DNA of 64,000 nucleotides, taken from positions 1 to 64,000 of the forward strand of contig JAFTKI010000070.1 in NCBI GenBank assembly GCA_017453335.1. Reading direction: 5' to 3'. This document shows, piece by piece, positions 24,402 to 32,428 of this stretch (position 1 is the first letter of the stretch; each line of letters opens with the position of its first letter). Source of the stretch: Clostridia bacterium (GTDB taxonomy: Bacteria > Bacillota_A > Clostridia > Oscillospirales > CAG-272). The notes beneath the pieces are model-generated. The model saw only the letters and a program-made list of their open reading frames with translations. It searched no databases and was not told the DNA's origin. The position numbers and the translations under genes are program-made.

Positions 24402-25619
24402 TTAAGCCAGCTTCTTTTCCAAATTTTTACGAATCGCTTGGATGAATTCACGGGAGTTTACTGCGGTGGTCTTGGTGCCGGGAAGAACCAAGCCAACCAA
24501 GTCCTTGGTCATAATCCCCTCATTCAAGGTGTCGATGCAAGCCTCCTCCAGCTTATCGGCAAAGGCAACCAGATCGGTCAGTCCATCCAGCTCGCCGCGC
24601 TTGCGCAAAGCACCCGTCCATGCGTAGATCGTTGCCATGGGGTTGGTAGAGGTCTCCTCACCCTTAAGATAACGGTAATAGTGTCTGGTAACGGTTCCGT
24701 GCGCTGCCTCGTATTCGTATTTTCCATCGGGAGAAACCAGTACAGAGGTCATCATTGCCAAGGAGCCGAATGCGGTGGAAACCATATCACTCATCACGTC
24801 TCCATCGTAGTTCTTGCAAGCCCAGATAAAGCCGCCCTTGCTGCGGATCACACGTGCTACCGCATCATCGATCAGCGTGTAGAAATATTCGATTCCCGCA
24901 GCCTCAAAAGCAGCCTTATACTCATTATCATAGATTTCCTGGAAAATGAGCTTGAAGGTCTGATCGTACTGCTTGGAAATGGTATCCTTGGTGGAGAACC
25001 ACAGATCCTGCTTGGTGTTCAAAGCATACTGGAAGCAGGAATGTGCGAAGGAGCGAATTGAGGAATCCTTGTTGTAGCTTCCCTGCAAAACACCGGGACA
25101 TTCGAAATCGTAAACCGTTTCACGGAAGGATACGTTGCCGTCTTTATCGGTGAATACCAGCTCTGCCTTGCCCTCGGTGGGAACGCGGTACTCGGTTGCC
25201 TTGTAAATATCACCGTATGCATGACGGGCAATGGTGATCGGCTTTTCCCATGTACGAACGGCGGGACGGATGCTGTCGATCAGAATCGGAGCGCGGAATA
25301 CGGTTCCGTCCAGAATCGCACGAATGGTACCGTTGGGGCTCTTCCACATCTCGGTAAGGTTGTACTCCTCCACACGCTGCTTGTTGGGCGTGATGGTTGC
25401 GCACTTTACCGCAACACCGTATTTCTGGGTCGCATAAGCCGAATCAAAGGTGACCTTATCCCGCGTCTTCTCTCTTTCGGGAAGTCCCAGATCGTAATAC
25501 TCGGTTTTCAGATCGATAAACGGATGCAAAAGCTCATCTTTAATGATCTTCCACAGAATTCTGGTCATTTCGTCGCCGTCCATCTCGACCAGCGGCGTTT
25601 TCATTTGAATCTTATTCAT
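24402..25619 (-). CDS. icd: NADP-dependent isocitrate dehydrogenase
   Basis: A 405-residue enzyme oxidising isocitrate to 2-oxoglutarate. It belongs to the eukaryote-like homodimeric type II group: [65 protein letters not shown] and [12 protein letters not shown] with the NADP-binding region. The ATG at 25619 follows GAGGTG. It is the last gene of the citrate operon, 21 bp after aconitase, giving the last step to 2-oxoglutarate for glutamate synthesis. Confidence 0.95.
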   Translation of the reverse strand: MNKIQMKTPLVEMDGDEMTRILWKIIKDELLHPFIDLKTEYYDLGLPEREKTRDKVTFDSAYATQKYGVAVKCATITPNKQRVEEYNLTEMWKSPNGTIRAILDGTVFRAPILIDSIRPAVRTWEKPITIARHAYGDIYKATEYRVPTEGKAELVFTDKDGNVSFRETVYDFECPGVLQGSYNKDSSIRSFAHSCFQYALNTKQDLWFSTKDTISKQYDQTFKLIFQEIYDNEYKAAFEAAGIEYFYTLIDDAVARVIRSKGGFIWACKNYDGDVMSDMVSTAFGSLAMMTSVLVSPDGKYEYEAAHGTVTRHYYRYLKGEETSTNPMATIYAWTGALRKRGELDGLTDLVAFADKLEEACIDTLNEGIMTKDLVGLVLPGTKTTAVNSREFIQAIRKNLEKKLA

Positions 25620-25640
25620 GTATTTCACCTCGTCTCTCAA

Positions 25641-27569
25641 TCAAAGCTGTTCGCCGGTGTATGCCAACAGGCTGCCTGCCTTCAAAATCGCCTTCTGGCG
25701 GTCGGTAAAGGAGCAAACCAGCGGGATCTCTTCTCCGGTCGTTTCATTCTTCAAAATCATTTTTCCGCTGTCCATACCTGCCCAAACGCCGGAGATCGAA
25801 AGCGTATCGCCCTGGCTGACCTTCTCGTAATCCTCGGGATTGGCAAAGGTCAGAGGCATAATGCCTGCGTTGATCAGGTTTGCAATGTGGATGCGGGCAA
25901 AGCTCTTGGTGATCACAACGCGAACGCCAAGATACAGAGGCACCAGTGCCGCATGCTCACGCGAGGAGCCTTGACCATAGTTGACACCGCCTACCACAAT
26001 GCTCTTTCCTGCAGCCTTTGCACGCTCGGGGAAGCTCTTATCGCACACACCAAAGCAGTACTGGGAAAGGAACGGAATATTGGAACGGTAAGGAAGGATC
26101 TTGGAGCCTGCGGGCATGATGTGGTCGGTGGTGATGTTGTCGCCAACCTTCAGCACCAGCTCTGCCTTGATCGAATCCTCCTGGGGATGACAATCGGGGA
26201 ATTTCTTGATGTTGGGGCCGCGCAGAATCTCCAGAGCCTTAGCCTCTTCTGCGGGAGCAGGTGCGATGATCGCGCTGTCGTCGATCTTGAACGCCTTGGG
26301 CATCACGATCTCGGGCATCTCACCCAACAAAATAGGATCGGTGATTTCACCCGTCAGTGCTGCCGCAACGGCGGTTTCGGGAGAAACCAGATATACCTTT
26401 GCGTCTGCGGTGCCGCTTCTTCCCTCGAAGTTACGGTTGAAGGTACGAAGGCTGACGCCTGCGGAGTTGGGAGAGAATCCCATACCGATGCAAGGTCCGC
26501 AAGCACACTCCAGCACACGCGCACCGCTTGCCAGAATATCCGACAATGCACCGCAATCGGCAAGCATGGAAAGAACCTGCTTGGATCCGGGAGAGATCGA
26601 AAGGCTGACCTCGGGCTTGATGGTTCTGCCCTTCAAAAGAGCCGCAACCTTGAGCATATCCAACAAGGACGAATTGGTACAGGAGCCGATACAAACCTGA
26701 TCAACCTTTGTTCCCTTCAAGCTCTCAACGGTTACCACGTTGTCGGGCATGTGAGGGCAAGCGATCAGAGGCTTGAGCGAGGACAGATCGATATCGATCA
26801 CGCGGTCGTACACAGCATCGGGATCGCTCGCAAGCGGCACATAATCGGCTTCTCTTCCCTCTGCTTTCAGGAATGCATGGGTGATCTCATCGGACGGGAA
26901 GATCGAGGTGGTGGCACCAAGCTCGGTTCCCATGTTCGTGATGGTTGCACGCTCGGGTACAGACAGGGTTGCAACACCCTCGCCGCCCCACTCAATGATC
27001 GAACCGACACCGCCCTTTACGGACAGAATACGCAAAATTTCAAGGCTGACATCCTTTGCAGTTACGAAGGGACGGAGCTTACCCGTGAGATTGACCTTGA
27101 TCATCTTGGGCATGGTGATATAGTATGCGCCGCCGCCCATAGCAACTGCCACGTCAAGTCCGCCTGCACCGAATGCCAGCATACCGATACCGCCGCCTGT
27201 GGGGGTATGGCTGTCGGAGCCGATCAGCGTCTTTCCGGGAATACCGAATCTTTCCAGATGTACCTGATGGCAGATACCGTTACCGGGACGCGAGAAATAA
27301 ATGCCGTGCTTCTTCGCGATCGATTGAATAAAACGGTGGTCATCGGCATTCTCAAAGCCCGACTGCAGGGTGTTGTGGTCGATATACGCAACGCTTCTTT
27401 CGGTGCGGACACGGTCAACTCCCATCGCTTCAAATTCCAGATAAGCCATGGTTCCGGTAGCATCCTGCGTCAGCGTTTGGTCAATGCGCAGCGCGATCTC
27501 GCTGCCAACGGTCATTTCTCCGCTGACCAGATGCGCTTTGATGATTTTTTGTGCAAGGGTAAGTCCCAT
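25641..27569 (-). CDS. Aconitate hydratase
   Basis: A 642-residue iron-sulfur enzyme interconverting citrate and isocitrate. The 4Fe-4S ligands are in VCIGSCTNSS and ACGPCIGMG. GSDSHTPTGGGIGMLA and NYGQGSSREHAALVPLYLG are substrate-site motifs. It is the compact form of anaerobes, resembling mitochondrial aconitase and LeuC-LeuD fusions. The start at 27569 is one base after the TGA of the GntR gene. The AAAGGAG ribosome-binding site lies inside the GntR coding end, so the two are translationally coupled. Confidence 0.95.
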   Translation of the reverse strand: MGLTLAQKIIKAHLVSGEMTVGSEIALRIDQTLTQDATGTMAYLEFEAMGVDRVRTERSVAYIDHNTLQSGFENADDHRFIQSIAKKHGIYFSRPGNGICHQVHLERFGIPGKTLIGSDSHTPTGGGIGMLAFGAGGLDVAVAMGGGAYYITMPKMIKVNLTGKLRPFVTAKDVSLEILRILSVKGGVGSIIEWGGEGVATLSVPERATITNMGTELGATTSIFPSDEITHAFLKAEGREADYVPLASDPDAVYDRVIDIDLSSLKPLIACPHMPDNVVTVESLKGTKVDQVCIGSCTNSSLLDMLKVAALLKGRTIKPEVSLSISPGSKQVLSMLADCGALSDILASGARVLECACGPCIGMGFSPNSAGVSLRTFNRNFEGRSGTADAKVYLVSPETAVAAALTGEITDPILLGEMPEIVMPKAFKIDDSAIIAPAPAEEAKALEILRGPNIKKFPDCHPQEDSIKAELVLKVGDNITTDHIMPAGSKILPYRSNIPFLSQYCFGVCDKSFPERAKAAGKSIVVGGVNYGQGSSREHAALVPLYLGVRVVITKSFARIHIANLINAGIMPLTFANPEDYEKVSQGDTLSISGVWAGMDSGKMILKNETTGEEIPLVCSFTDRQKAILKAGSLLAYTGEQL

Positions 27570-27570
27570 T

Positions 27571-28218
27571 TCAACGGTTCTCCTTTTCTTGAATAAATGC
27601 GTTTGCATTTGCAATGTGTTCCTTCATACATTTCTCGGCAAGCTCTGCGTTATGTGCCGCGATTGCCTCAAAGATCGCGCGATGCTCGGTGGAAGAGCTG
27701 CCCGAGCGCTTTGCGTTTTCCACCGAGGTACGGCGGTATTTCAATACCTTTTTGTGAAGCGGGATCAAGGTATCGTACAGCGCGATGCTGTTGCTGAAAC
27801 GGTAGATCAGCTCGTGGAACTTGCTGTCCATCGTGTTGATACGGTTAGCATCCTGCTTCGGAACATAGAATTCCTGCAGCTCCAAGGTCTCTCTCAGCTC
27901 CTCAAGCTGTTCATCTGTAATGTTTTTCGCGCATTCGTAGGCGGCAAGCCCCTCCACGCGCATACGGATCTCCATAATATCGGCAAGATCCTTCTTGGTA
28001 ACACCGATCACGAGAATTCCTTTCTGAGAAATCTCGATCAGATGCTCCTGCTCCAGGCGGCGCAAGGCCTCACGGATCGGAGTACGGCTGACACCGAGAT
28101 CGGCTACCAGCTTCAGTTCGGTCAGCACGTCACCCGGCTGATATTTTCCCGATAAGATATCGGTTTCCAAGCGTTCAAACACTTGGTCGGCAAGGGATAT
28201 ACTCTTATGCTCGATCAT
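27571..28218 (-). CDS. GntR-family (FCD) transcriptional regulator
   Basis: A 215-residue regulator. The winged helix (about 5-75) contains DQVFERLETDILSGKYQPGDVL and LGVSRTPIREALRRLEQEHLI; the C-terminal FCD effector domain supplies the metal-binding pattern (MDSKFHELIYR, TEHRAIFEAI, CMKEHIANA). It is encoded between Re-citrate synthase and aconitase, 13 bp after the former, and probably controls this operon. A TGTATACA-type dyad at the operon promoter is a likely operator. The effector is probably a pathway acid such as citrate, but this is inference. Confidence 0.9.
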   Translation of the reverse strand: MIEHKSISLADQVFERLETDILSGKYQPGDVLTELKLVADLGVSRTPIREALRRLEQEHLIEISQKGILVIGVTKKDLADIMEIRMRVEGLAAYECAKNITDEQLEELRETLELQEFYVPKQDANRINTMDSKFHELIYRFSNSIALYDTLIPLHKKVLKYRRTSVENAKRSGSSSTEHRAIFEAIAAHNAELAEKCMKEHIANANAFIQEKENR

Positions 28219-28231
28219 ATCTTTTCCCTCC

Positions 28232-29608
28232 TTACAGTCTTCTGAAACGGTTTCCCGACAGCTCCTCGATCTTTTCCTCGATCTCGCCAACCGAGAGCGA
28301 GGTCTGTCTGCCGTCCTCATATTCTTTGTCGATCCATTCCTTCATGGCAATAACCAGCGGATCGCGCTTGTCAACAGCCTCTGCAGCGGTCAAATGATAA
28401 TTTTCGTTGATCCAGTATGCGATTCCTGCAAGTCCCGAGGTCTTGCCCAAGAGAACCGAAGCACCGCGATTCAGAATCTTTTTGGTATCGAAAATGTTGT
28501 AGATCTCCTCATCCTTCAAAAGTCCGTCTGCGTGGATGCCCGCGCGCGTGACGTTGAAGCTTCTGCCAACGAAGGGCGTCATGGGAGGAATCTTATAGCC
28601 CATCTCATGCTCAAAATACTCGGCAATATCGGTGATCGCGGTGGTGTCCATGCCGTCCAAGGATCCGCGCAAAGCGGCATACTCAAATACCATTGCTTCA
28701 AGCGGTACGTTACCGGTCCTTTCACCGATACCCAGCATCGAGCAGTTTACGCCGCTGGCGCCGTACAGCCAAGCCGTGCTGGCGTTTGCAACAGCCTTGT
28801 AGAAGTCGTTATGACCGTGCCACTCCAGCATCTCACTGGGAACGTCGGAATAATGCTGCAGACCGTAAATGATGCCCGGAACACTTCTCGGAATTGCAAC
28901 CTCGGAATACGGAACACCGTAGCCCATCGTGTCGCAGGCACGGATACGCACGGGGATCTTTGCGTCCTGAGACATTTTCATCAATTCGTTTACGAAAGGC
29001 ACTACAAATCCGTAGAAATCGGCACGCGTGATATCCTCCAGATGGCAACGCGGCATAACGCCTGCCTCAAACGCTTCTGCAACGGTGGACAGATAGTAAT
29101 CCATACATTGCTTACGCGACATTTTCATTTTCTTAAAGATGTGATAGTCACTGCACGACACCAGAATACCCGTTTCGCGGATTCCAAGATCGCGCACCAG
29201 CTTGAAGTCCTCCTTGCTTGCGCGGATCCAAGTGGTGATCTCGGGGAATTTCAAGCCAAGATCCTGACACTGCGCAACCGCCTCGCGGTCTTTTTGGCTG
29301 TACACAAAGAACTCGGTCTGACGGATGATTCCAAAGGGACCGCCCAGACGCGACAGCAGCTTGTACAGATCGACGATCTGCTTTACCGTATAAGGCTCTA
29401 CCGACTGCTGACCGTCGCGGAACGAGGTATCGGTGATCCAGATATCCTCGGGCATTCCCATCGGCACACGGCGGTGGTTGAACGGGATGCGAGGAACCTC
29501 TGTATAAGGATACAGATCGCGGTACAGGTTGGGTTCTTCCACATCCTGCAGAGCGTATCGATAGCTTTTTTGTTCCAATAAATTGGTTTTGGATGAAATC
29601 TCTAACAT
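28232..29608 (-). CDS. Re-citrate synthase (isopropylmalate-synthase family)
   Basis: A 458-residue DRE-TIM metallolyase. Motifs: WITDTSFRDGQQSVEPYT, ITTWIRASKEDFKLV, RCHLEDITRADFYGF, EWHGHNDFYKAVANASTAWLYG and GIGERTGNVPLEA. Length and neighbours fit the Re-face citrate synthase of strict anaerobes rather than isopropylmalate or homocitrate synthase: it lies in one operon with aconitase and isocitrate dehydrogenase. It would condense oxaloacetate with acetyl-CoA. AAAGGAG precedes the ATG at 29608. Confidence 0.88.
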   Translation of the reverse strand: MLEISSKTNLLEQKSYRYALQDVEEPNLYRDLYPYTEVPRIPFNHRRVPMGMPEDIWITDTSFRDGQQSVEPYTVKQIVDLYKLLSRLGGPFGIIRQTEFFVYSQKDREAVAQCQDLGLKFPEITTWIRASKEDFKLVRDLGIRETGILVSCSDYHIFKKMKMSRKQCMDYYLSTVAEAFEAGVMPRCHLEDITRADFYGFVVPFVNELMKMSQDAKIPVRIRACDTMGYGVPYSEVAIPRSVPGIIYGLQHYSDVPSEMLEWHGHNDFYKAVANASTAWLYGASGVNCSMLGIGERTGNVPLEAMVFEYAALRGSLDGMDTTAITDIAEYFEHEMGYKIPPMTPFVGRSFNVTRAGIHADGLLKDEEIYNIFDTKKILNRGASVLLGKTSGLAGIAYWINENYHLTAAEAVDKRDPLVIAMKEWIDKEYEDGRQTSLSVGEIEEKIEELSGNRFRRL

Positions 29609-29632
29609 GCTATTTCTCTCCTTTCATTTTTG

Positions 29633-29642
29633 CTGTATACAA
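29633..29642. promoter_or_regulatory. Candidate GntR operator
   Basis: CTGTATACAA contains the palindrome TGTATACA and abuts the -10 element of the operon promoter, where a bound repressor would block initiation. FCD-type GntR proteins often bind such TnGTnnnACnA-like dyads. Confidence 0.5.
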
Positions 29643-29670
29643 TTATACACCACGCGGCGGTATTTGTCAA
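29642..29670 (-). promoter_or_regulatory. Promoter for the Re-citrate synthase operon
   Basis: On the minus strand TTGACA (29670-29665), 17 bases, TATAAT (29647-29642): a perfect consensus. Confidence 0.85.
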
Positions 29671-29711
29671 TGCAAATATTGCACAAAACACAAATAGAAT
29701 TCATTTTTTTC

Positions 29712-29740
29712 TTGACATATATATGAAAAAAGACTATAAT
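29712..29740 (+). promoter_or_regulatory. Promoter for the phosphodiesterase gene
   Basis: TTGACA (29712-29717), 17 bases, TATAAT (29735-29740): a perfect consensus divergent from the citrate operon promoter. Confidence 0.85.
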
Positions 29741-29777
29741 ATAGACAAGCATATATAAGTAAGGAAAGGATTTCCCT

Positions 29778-30323
29778 ATGAAACTGATGATTGCCTCGGA
29801 TATTCACGGTTCGGCAACCTACTGCAAACAACTCCTCAAAGCCTACGAAAAAGAAGCGCCCGATCGGCTTTTGCTCTTGGGTGACCTGCTTTATCACGGT
29901 CCGCGCAATGATCTTCCCGCAGGATACGCACCAAAGGAGGTTATCGAGCTGTTGAACGCACTGAAAACGCAAATTCTGTGTGTGCGAGGCAACTGTGAAG
30001 CAGAGGTTGACCAAATGGTACTTTCCTTCCCTGTTCTTGCCGACTATGCTTGGTTGGATGTGAATGGGCTGAGGCTCTTTGCAACACACGGTCACCACTA
30101 CGGTGAGGACAATCCCCCTCCTCTTGCAAAAGGCGATCTTTTGCTGTGCGGACACACGCATATTCCCGCCTGCCACAATCACGGAGATTACACCTATCTC
30201 AATCCCGGCTCGGTATCGATCCCCAAGGAAGGCTCTGCACACTCCTATATGATCTTGGAGGATCACACGTTTACCTGGAAGGATCTGGACGGCAAGCCTT
30301 ATCTTGTGGAAACAATCGGATAA
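29778..30323 (+). CDS. yfcE: YfcE/MJ0936-family metallophosphodiesterase
   Basis: A 181-residue calcineurin-like phosphoesterase. The two-metal site is visible: SDIHGS, LLGDLLYHGPRN, RGNCEAE, ATHGHHYG and CGHTHIP. Family enzymes hydrolyse simple phosphodiesters; the physiological substrate is unknown. It is monocistronic, with a consensus promoter and a strong terminator. Confidence 0.92.
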   Translation: MKLMIASDIHGSATYCKQLLKAYEKEAPDRLLLLGDLLYHGPRNDLPAGYAPKEVIELLNALKTQILCVRGNCEAEVDQMVLSFPVLADYAWLDVNGLRLFATHGHHYGEDNPPPLAKGDLLLCGHTHIPACHNHGDYTYLNPGSVSIPKEGSAHSYMILEDHTFTWKDLDGKPYLVETIG

Positions 30324-30372
30324 GAATCGTAATAAAAGCATATTTTAGATAAATAGGGTTATTGAATAGGAA

Positions 30373-30415
30373 CCGCCGAGAGTAACCGTTTAGTTACTCT
30401 CGGCGGCAATTTTGT
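30373..30415 (+). terminator. Terminator between convergent genes
   Basis: A perfect 14-bp stem (30373-30386 with 30393-30406) with loop CGTTTA, followed by CAATTTTGTTT on the plus strand. It ends the phosphodiesterase transcript. Confidence 0.85.
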
Positions 30416-32002
30416 TTAATTCCTTACAACACAAACGGCAGGTTTTTCATTATCTCCAACCGCTTTTATCCAATCCATTTCAAACAGCTTACTCACTAAT
30501 TTGTCTATTGAATAGAAGCGGCAAACAAATGCCCCAACGTATTCTGCATTTTTGCGGATATGGGAAGGAGCAAGATCAGCAGTTATATTTGCGGCAAGTT
30601 CTGCAGTTTTTCTGTTCAATTCAGAAACAATAGAAATGCACTCATGGAGCATTTTTTGAAGTTCACCGTATTCCTTGTTCGTCCAAACTGTAAAATTCGC
30701 CTTGCCGTTTTTTGCATAGCCAAGATCGTCAAGCACCTTCTGCCAATCCTTCGACAACTCTTCAAAGCCATCTACCGCTGTGCATACCACAGGATAGGTC
30801 ATTTGACCTTCAAAGTGCTGTGCGTTAAGTGTTTGTCTGAAATTCATTGCTATAACACTTCCACGTTTATCACTCGAAGGACAACCATTATAAATCCCCT
30901 GAATACCGCTTGGCAGTTTTTCGCCAACAACACTTTCGTTGCTTCTCCCCCAAATAATTCCGTGTCCACCACCCCCGTTCACAAGTGAATACGGACCATC
31001 TTTGGGCAATTTCCCGTAATTCTTTTCAAGATCGTTTTCTGTATCAGTCAGTGAAAAATGTAAACACAATAGGAGCTTTTGCCAATGTGCAAGATTTGTG
31101 TTTACAAATCTGTTTCCAAAACGCGCATCAAAATCATCTGTTACAGCAACAATTTTTTGTGTGCTTTCCTCCACTAGTTGATTCAGTTTTTCATCAATTG
31201 TCTTCGTACAATCAAGTGTGAAAATTGGAATGTTGGTCAGATACTTTCCGTTGTTACAGACAAGATATTGACGATCAACGAGTAATTTGATTTCGTCCTC
31301 AAGATAAGGGAGCGACACCCCGAGCTCTATGCTGATTTCTTGGATCGTTACCGGACTGTAATATGCCGCAAGTAAAATATTCCCTTTGATCTTTCTTCTT
31401 TGAAAATCACGGTATTCCCGATCATCTCCTGCTTTTGTTCCCCAAAAATCAATCTCAAAAATATTGGGGCGATAGCTCTTTTCACCGTATAATCTTTCCA
31501 TATTCATACCCTCTCTAATGATTTTTCTTGCACGGAACAAGTAATACTTCACCATTTCCGTGCTGATGTGTAATCGGTTCGCAACTTCGGAACAGGAGAG
31601 ATTTTCAATATAGTATAAAACGGTAGAATCACGATATTGTTTTGACAACAAGGACAGTTCGCGCCGAAGAAGATTTAATTCCTCTTTTTTGACGATTTCT
31701 TCTAAAACAGTTTCACCCTCGTCAGCAATATTTTCGTCGAGCTCCGCTATTCGGCTCGCATTTTTTGATTTTTTACGAAGGTAGTCCATATAGGTGTTCT
31801 CCGCAATTTTCCACATAAAACCATAAAAGCGTTCCTCGTTTTTTAGGTTTTGCGCAGACTTAACGATTTCATAAAGAATATCACTCGCCAATTCTTCTGC
31901 TTCATTTGCGCTTCTAAGCCTTGTTAGAGAAAAGCCAAATATCGACTTCATATTCTCGGTTATCAGTTGTTCAAGTCTTATACTATCCATTTGTTTCTCC
32001 AT
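30416..32002 (-). CDS. ECF-type sigma factor with long C-terminal extension
   Basis: A 528-residue protein. Residues about 1-170 are a sigma-70 family ECF factor: region 2 (NEAEELASDILYEIV, then ERFYGFMWKIAENTYMDYLRKK) and region 4 (LSKQYRDSTVLYYIENLSCSEVANRLHISTEMVKYYLFRARKI). A second HTH-like segment follows near 215-250 (TIQEISIELGVSLPYLEDEIKLLV). The remaining 280 residues are not recognised. ECF factors are normally about 170-200 residues, so the extension is large and may serve as a built-in sensor or anti-sigma module. No anti-sigma gene is adjacent. It is monocistronic. Confidence 0.8.
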   Translation of the reverse strand: MEKQMDSIRLEQLITENMKSIFGFSLTRLRSANEAEELASDILYEIVKSAQNLKNEERFYGFMWKIAENTYMDYLRKKSKNASRIAELDENIADEGETVLEEIVKKEELNLLRRELSLLSKQYRDSTVLYYIENLSCSEVANRLHISTEMVKYYLFRARKIIREGMNMERLYGEKSYRPNIFEIDFWGTKAGDDREYRDFQRRKIKGNILLAAYYSPVTIQEISIELGVSLPYLEDEIKLLVDRQYLVCNNGKYLTNIPIFTLDCTKTIDEKLNQLVEESTQKIVAVTDDFDARFGNRFVNTNLAHWQKLLLCLHFSLTDTENDLEKNYGKLPKDGPYSLVNGGGGHGIIWGRSNESVVGEKLPSGIQGIYNGCPSSDKRGSVIAMNFRQTLNAQHFEGQMTYPVVCTAVDGFEELSKDWQKVLDDLGYAKNGKANFTVWTNKEYGELQKMLHECISIVSELNRKTAELAANITADLAPSHIRKNAEYVGAFVCRFYSIDKLVSKLFEMDWIKAVGDNEKPAVCVVRN

Positions 32003-32121
32003 TTCCGTTTCCAGGCGCCTTCATACATATAGTCGTTGAAAAGATAAAACGGTTAAGATGGTTTGTGAATTTTATCATAAACAAGTGAAAAAATTTTATG
32101 TTATGTAAAACATTAGAAGAT

Positions 32122-32417
32122 AAAAAGGCAGAGAATTCTCTCTCCTCGGGTTATAGACGAAAAGTATACAAATTGTTACACTGCACAATTTTTTCATTCC
32201 GCTTTTTCTTTTGGCGAAAAAGGCGCAAAAGAAAAAGCTTGGCAAAAAGAAAAGCGCCGAAAATGAATTTTCGCCCTCTGCGGAGGGCAAGGAGGGCTCC
32301 GAGCCCTCCACCTCGCAAACTTTTGAAAAAGTTTGATCAAAACTTTCGGAAAGCTGACGAAAACCTTTCGTTTTGTCTGCGGACAAAAGGCAGAGAAAGT
32401 TGATTCTCTGCCCTTTT
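32122..32417. mobile_element. MITE-like element, about 296 bp, with terminal inverted repeats
   Basis: The left end (AAAAAGGCAGAGAAT from 32122) and right end (complement AAAAGGGCAGAGAAT, to 32417) form near-perfect 15-bp inverted repeats. Inside are two strong dyads, GGAGGGCTC/GAGCCCTCC (32291-32309) and AAACTTTT/AAAAGTTT (32317-32334), and purine-rich runs. There is no convincing gene. Its position abutting topB's 3' end fits a non-autonomous element that serves as a terminator. The copy number in the genome is unknown. Confidence 0.5.
32389..32417 (-). terminator. Terminator after topB
   Basis: GGCAGAGAA (32389-32397) pairs with TTCTCTGCC (32404-32412). On the minus strand the stem is followed by TTTTG. 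It coincides with the right end of the MITE-like element. Confidence 0.65.
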
Positions 32418-32428
32418 CCTATGATTTA

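Noticed and set aside
25221..27596. 791-codon plus-strand open frame
   Set aside because: Shadow of aconitase and isocitrate dehydrogenase; no ribosome-binding site or family resemblance. The same applies to long shadows at 37970-40147, 28394-29581, 49966-51906, 5202-6644 and 47522-48733.
32098..32403. 101-codon plus-strand frame in the gap before topB
   Set aside because: It coincides with the MITE-like repeat; the translation is Lys/Arg-rich from purine-rich repeats and lacks a ribosome-binding site.
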